7,708 nt of DNA, from NCBI GenBank assembly GCA_028865845.1, contig JAGWJK010000175.1, forward strand, positions 1 through 7,708. Direction: 5' to 3'. This DNA is from Rhizobiaceae bacterium. Its GTDB lineage: Bacteria; Pseudomonadota; Alphaproteobacteria; Rhizobiales; Rhizobiaceae. The stretch's first letter is position 1. Each line of letters starts with the position of its first letter. Of the stretch, positions 6,452 to 7,708 are shown piece after piece. The notes beneath the pieces are model-generated. The model saw only the letters and a list, made by a program, of their open reading frames with translations. It did not search any database and was not told the origin of the DNA. The position numbers and the translations under genes were made by a program.

Positions 6452-7526
6452 ACTTGAAAAGCGCCCGCAGGTTTCCAGACTGTTCGGCTTCCTGTCGCCG
6501 CTGCTGGCGCTCGCCTTGGCGCTGATTGCCGGCACCATCATGTTCGCCATCATGGGCAAGGATCCCGTCGAGGCGCTGGACGCATTCTTCGTCGAGCCTC
6601 TGCTCGAAGTATGGTCGCTGCATGAGCTGGCGATCAAGGCTGGCCCTTTGATCCTGATCGCAGTCGGCCTTTGCGTCTGCTATCGCTCCAACAACTGGAA
6701 TATCGGTGCGGAAGGGCAGTTCACCATCGGCGCGGTTGCCGGCTCCTACATTCCCATCGTCTTCACCGATTGGCATTCGCCCGTGGTGTTGCCGCTGATG
6801 TTGATCGCCGGTGCCATTGGCGGCGCGCTCTATGCTGCCATTCCGGCGCTGCTGAAGGCGCATTTCAATACCAACGAGATCCTGACGAGCCTGATGCTCG
6901 TCTACATCGCGCAGCTCTTTCTCGATTGGCTTTCACGTGGCCCGTGGCGCGATCCACAGGGTCACAATTTCCCGCAGAGCATCGATTTTCCGCCTGAAGC
7001 GACGCTGCCGGCGATCTGGGAGGATTCCGGCCGCGCGCATTGGGGCATCGTCTTTGCGATCGTCATCGCGTTCCTTGCCTGGTTCATGATGAAATACACG
7101 CTGAAGGGCTTCGAGGTCACCGTACTTGGCCAATCGGCGCGGGCAGGGCGCTTTGCCGGTTTCTCCTCACGCAAGATGGTCTGGTTCGGTTTTCTCTTTT
7201 CCGGCGCCCTCGCCGGGCTGGCCGGCATTTCCGAAGTCTCCGGCTCGATCGGCCATCTGCAGCCGGCGATTTCGCCGGGTTACGGCTTCACCGCGATCAT
7301 CGTTGCCTTCCTTGCGCGCCTCAATCCGCTGGGCGCCATCCTTTCCGGCTTCGTGCTGGCGCTGACTTATCTCGGTGGCGAGGCTGCGCAATTGTCACCG
7401 GGTATCTCGGCCAAAGCGGCAAGTGTGTTTCAAGGTTTGCTTTTGTTCTTCGTGCTCTCCTGCGACACGTTGATCTACTACAAGATCCGCCTGGTCTGGT
7501 CGCGGATTCGCGGAGGTGCGGCATGA
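6441..7526 (+). CDS. ABC transporter permease 1 (BMP/nucleoside-type, YufP-like)
   Basis: This is a 361-residue inner-membrane permease of the branched-chain/ribose-type BPD_transp_2 family, forming half of the translocation channel with the next gene product. A cytoplasmic N-terminus (1-14) precedes about eight to ten hydrophobic helices, the first at about 15-38. Family features are SNNWNIGAEGQFTIGA (83-98), the N-x-NEI segment with LTSLML (143-153) that lies where this family contacts its ATPase, and SGALAGLAGISEVSGS (254-269). A polar stretch at about 164-200 is probably an extracytoplasmic loop. The start ATG 6441 overlaps the ATPase stop by 11 bp and has GGAG upstream, which implies translational coupling. 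Its TGA stop overlaps the ATG of the second permease. Assignment to the nucleoside/BMP branch, as opposed to simple sugars, rests on the NIGAEGQ motif and on the paired permease layout. Confidence 0.9.
   Translation: MRIELEKRPQVSRLFGFLSPLLALALALIAGTIMFAIMGKDPVEALDAFFVEPLLEVWSLHELAIKAGPLILIAVGLCVCYRSNNWNIGAEGQFTIGAVAGSYIPIVFTDWHSPVVLPLMLIAGAIGGALYAAIPALLKAHFNTNEILTSLMLVYIAQLFLDWLSRGPWRDPQGHNFPQSIDFPPEATLPAIWEDSGRAHWGIVFAIVIAFLAWFMMKYTLKGFEVTVLGQSARAGRFAGFSSRKMVWFGFLFSGALAGLAGISEVSGSIGHLQPAISPGYGFTAIIVAFLARLNPLGAILSGFVLALTYLGGEAAQLSPGISAKAASVFQGLLLFFVLSCDTLIYYKIRLVWSRIRGGAA
7512..7516 (+). promoter_or_regulatory. Ribosome binding site for the second permease
   Basis: GGAGG lies 6 nt before ATG 7523, inside the last codons of the first permease gene. 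Together with the ATGA overlap this indicates translational coupling. Confidence 0.7.
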
Positions 7527-7708
7527 GTGTCTTTGAAGCGATCCTGCTCACCATCATCACGGCATCGACGCCGCTCGTAATCGCCGGCCTCGGCGAACTG
7601 GTCGTCGAACGATCCGGTGTGCTCAATCTCGGCGTCGAAGGCATGATGATTATGGGCGCCGTCGCCGCTTTCGTGGGCGCGCAATGGAGCGGATCGCCCT
7701 ATGTCGGT
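7523..7708 (+). CDS. ABC transporter permease 2 (BMP/nucleoside-type, YufQ-like), 3' truncated by window edge
   Basis: The first 62 codons of the partner permease are present and remain open to the window end; family members run about 300 residues. The ATG at 7523-7525 overlaps the TGA of permease 1 at 7524-7526 (ATGA). The visible protein starts with a hydrophobic helix (about 4-24), then the family hallmark ERSGVLNLGVEGMM (29-42), the counterpart of the NIGAEGQ motif in permease 1, then a second helix (about 43-54). This motif identifies the short permease that pairs with the longer first one in BMP-type importers. Genes for the binding lipoprotein or for nucleoside salvage enzymes may follow beyond the window, but none is visible. 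Confidence 0.88.
   Translation, partial: MSVFEAILLTIITASTPLVIAGLGELVVERSGVLNLGVEGMMIMGAVAAFVGAQWSGSPYVG

Overview
The window reads as chromosomal DNA of an alphaproteobacterium of the order Rhizobiales (Rhizobium/Agrobacterium/Sinorhizobium type). The grounds are GC-rich, GC3-biased coding sequence, a 241-codon phosphatidylcholine synthase of the rhizobial Pcs type, and the overall style of the encoded proteins. I did not recognise the exact species. No RNA gene, CRISPR array, insertion sequence, phage gene or intrinsic terminator was found. The region is densely packed with ordinary chromosomal genes, and nothing in it looks like a defence or mobile system.

Layout, left to right. (1) Positions 1-709 hold the 3' nearly complete part of a CcdA-type membrane thiol-electron transporter on the plus strand. 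(2) 761-1723 is an AEC (auxin efflux carrier/malonate) family permease on the plus strand. (3) 1700-2902 is a UbiH/UbiF/COQ6-type FAD monooxygenase on the minus strand. Its 3' end overlaps the AEC gene tail-to-tail by 24 bp. (4) 2903-3117 is a 215-bp divergent intergenic region, the only sizeable non-coding stretch. It carries a near-perfect 12-bp direct repeat, a weak promoter candidate for the ubiH-like gene, and an imperfect inverted repeat. (5) 3118-3843 is pcs, phosphatidylcholine synthase, followed 11 bp later by (6) 3855-4835, a QOR-type quinone oxidoreductase. (7) 4877-7708 is the start of an ABC transporter operon of the BMP/nucleoside type: a double-NBD ATPase, a first permease overlapping it by 11 bp, and a second permease joined by an ATGA overlap and cut off by the window end.

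The genes mostly perform separate housekeeping or transport jobs: cytochrome c/thiol redox, organic-acid-type export or import, quinone ring hydroxylation, membrane phospholipid synthesis, quinone/enone reduction and nucleoside-like uptake. The ABC genes clearly form one translationally coupled operon, and pcs-qor probably form a second transcription unit. The substrate-binding lipoprotein expected for the ABC system is not in the window.

The observations most worth a second look are the in-register convergent overlap at 1700-1723, the repeat-containing divergent regulatory region, a drop in GC with atypical codons across the qor/ABC junction (about 4680-5040), and an ABC ATPase whose second nucleotide-binding domain is degenerate at several catalytic positions. 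I see no evidence of a wholly new biological system here.
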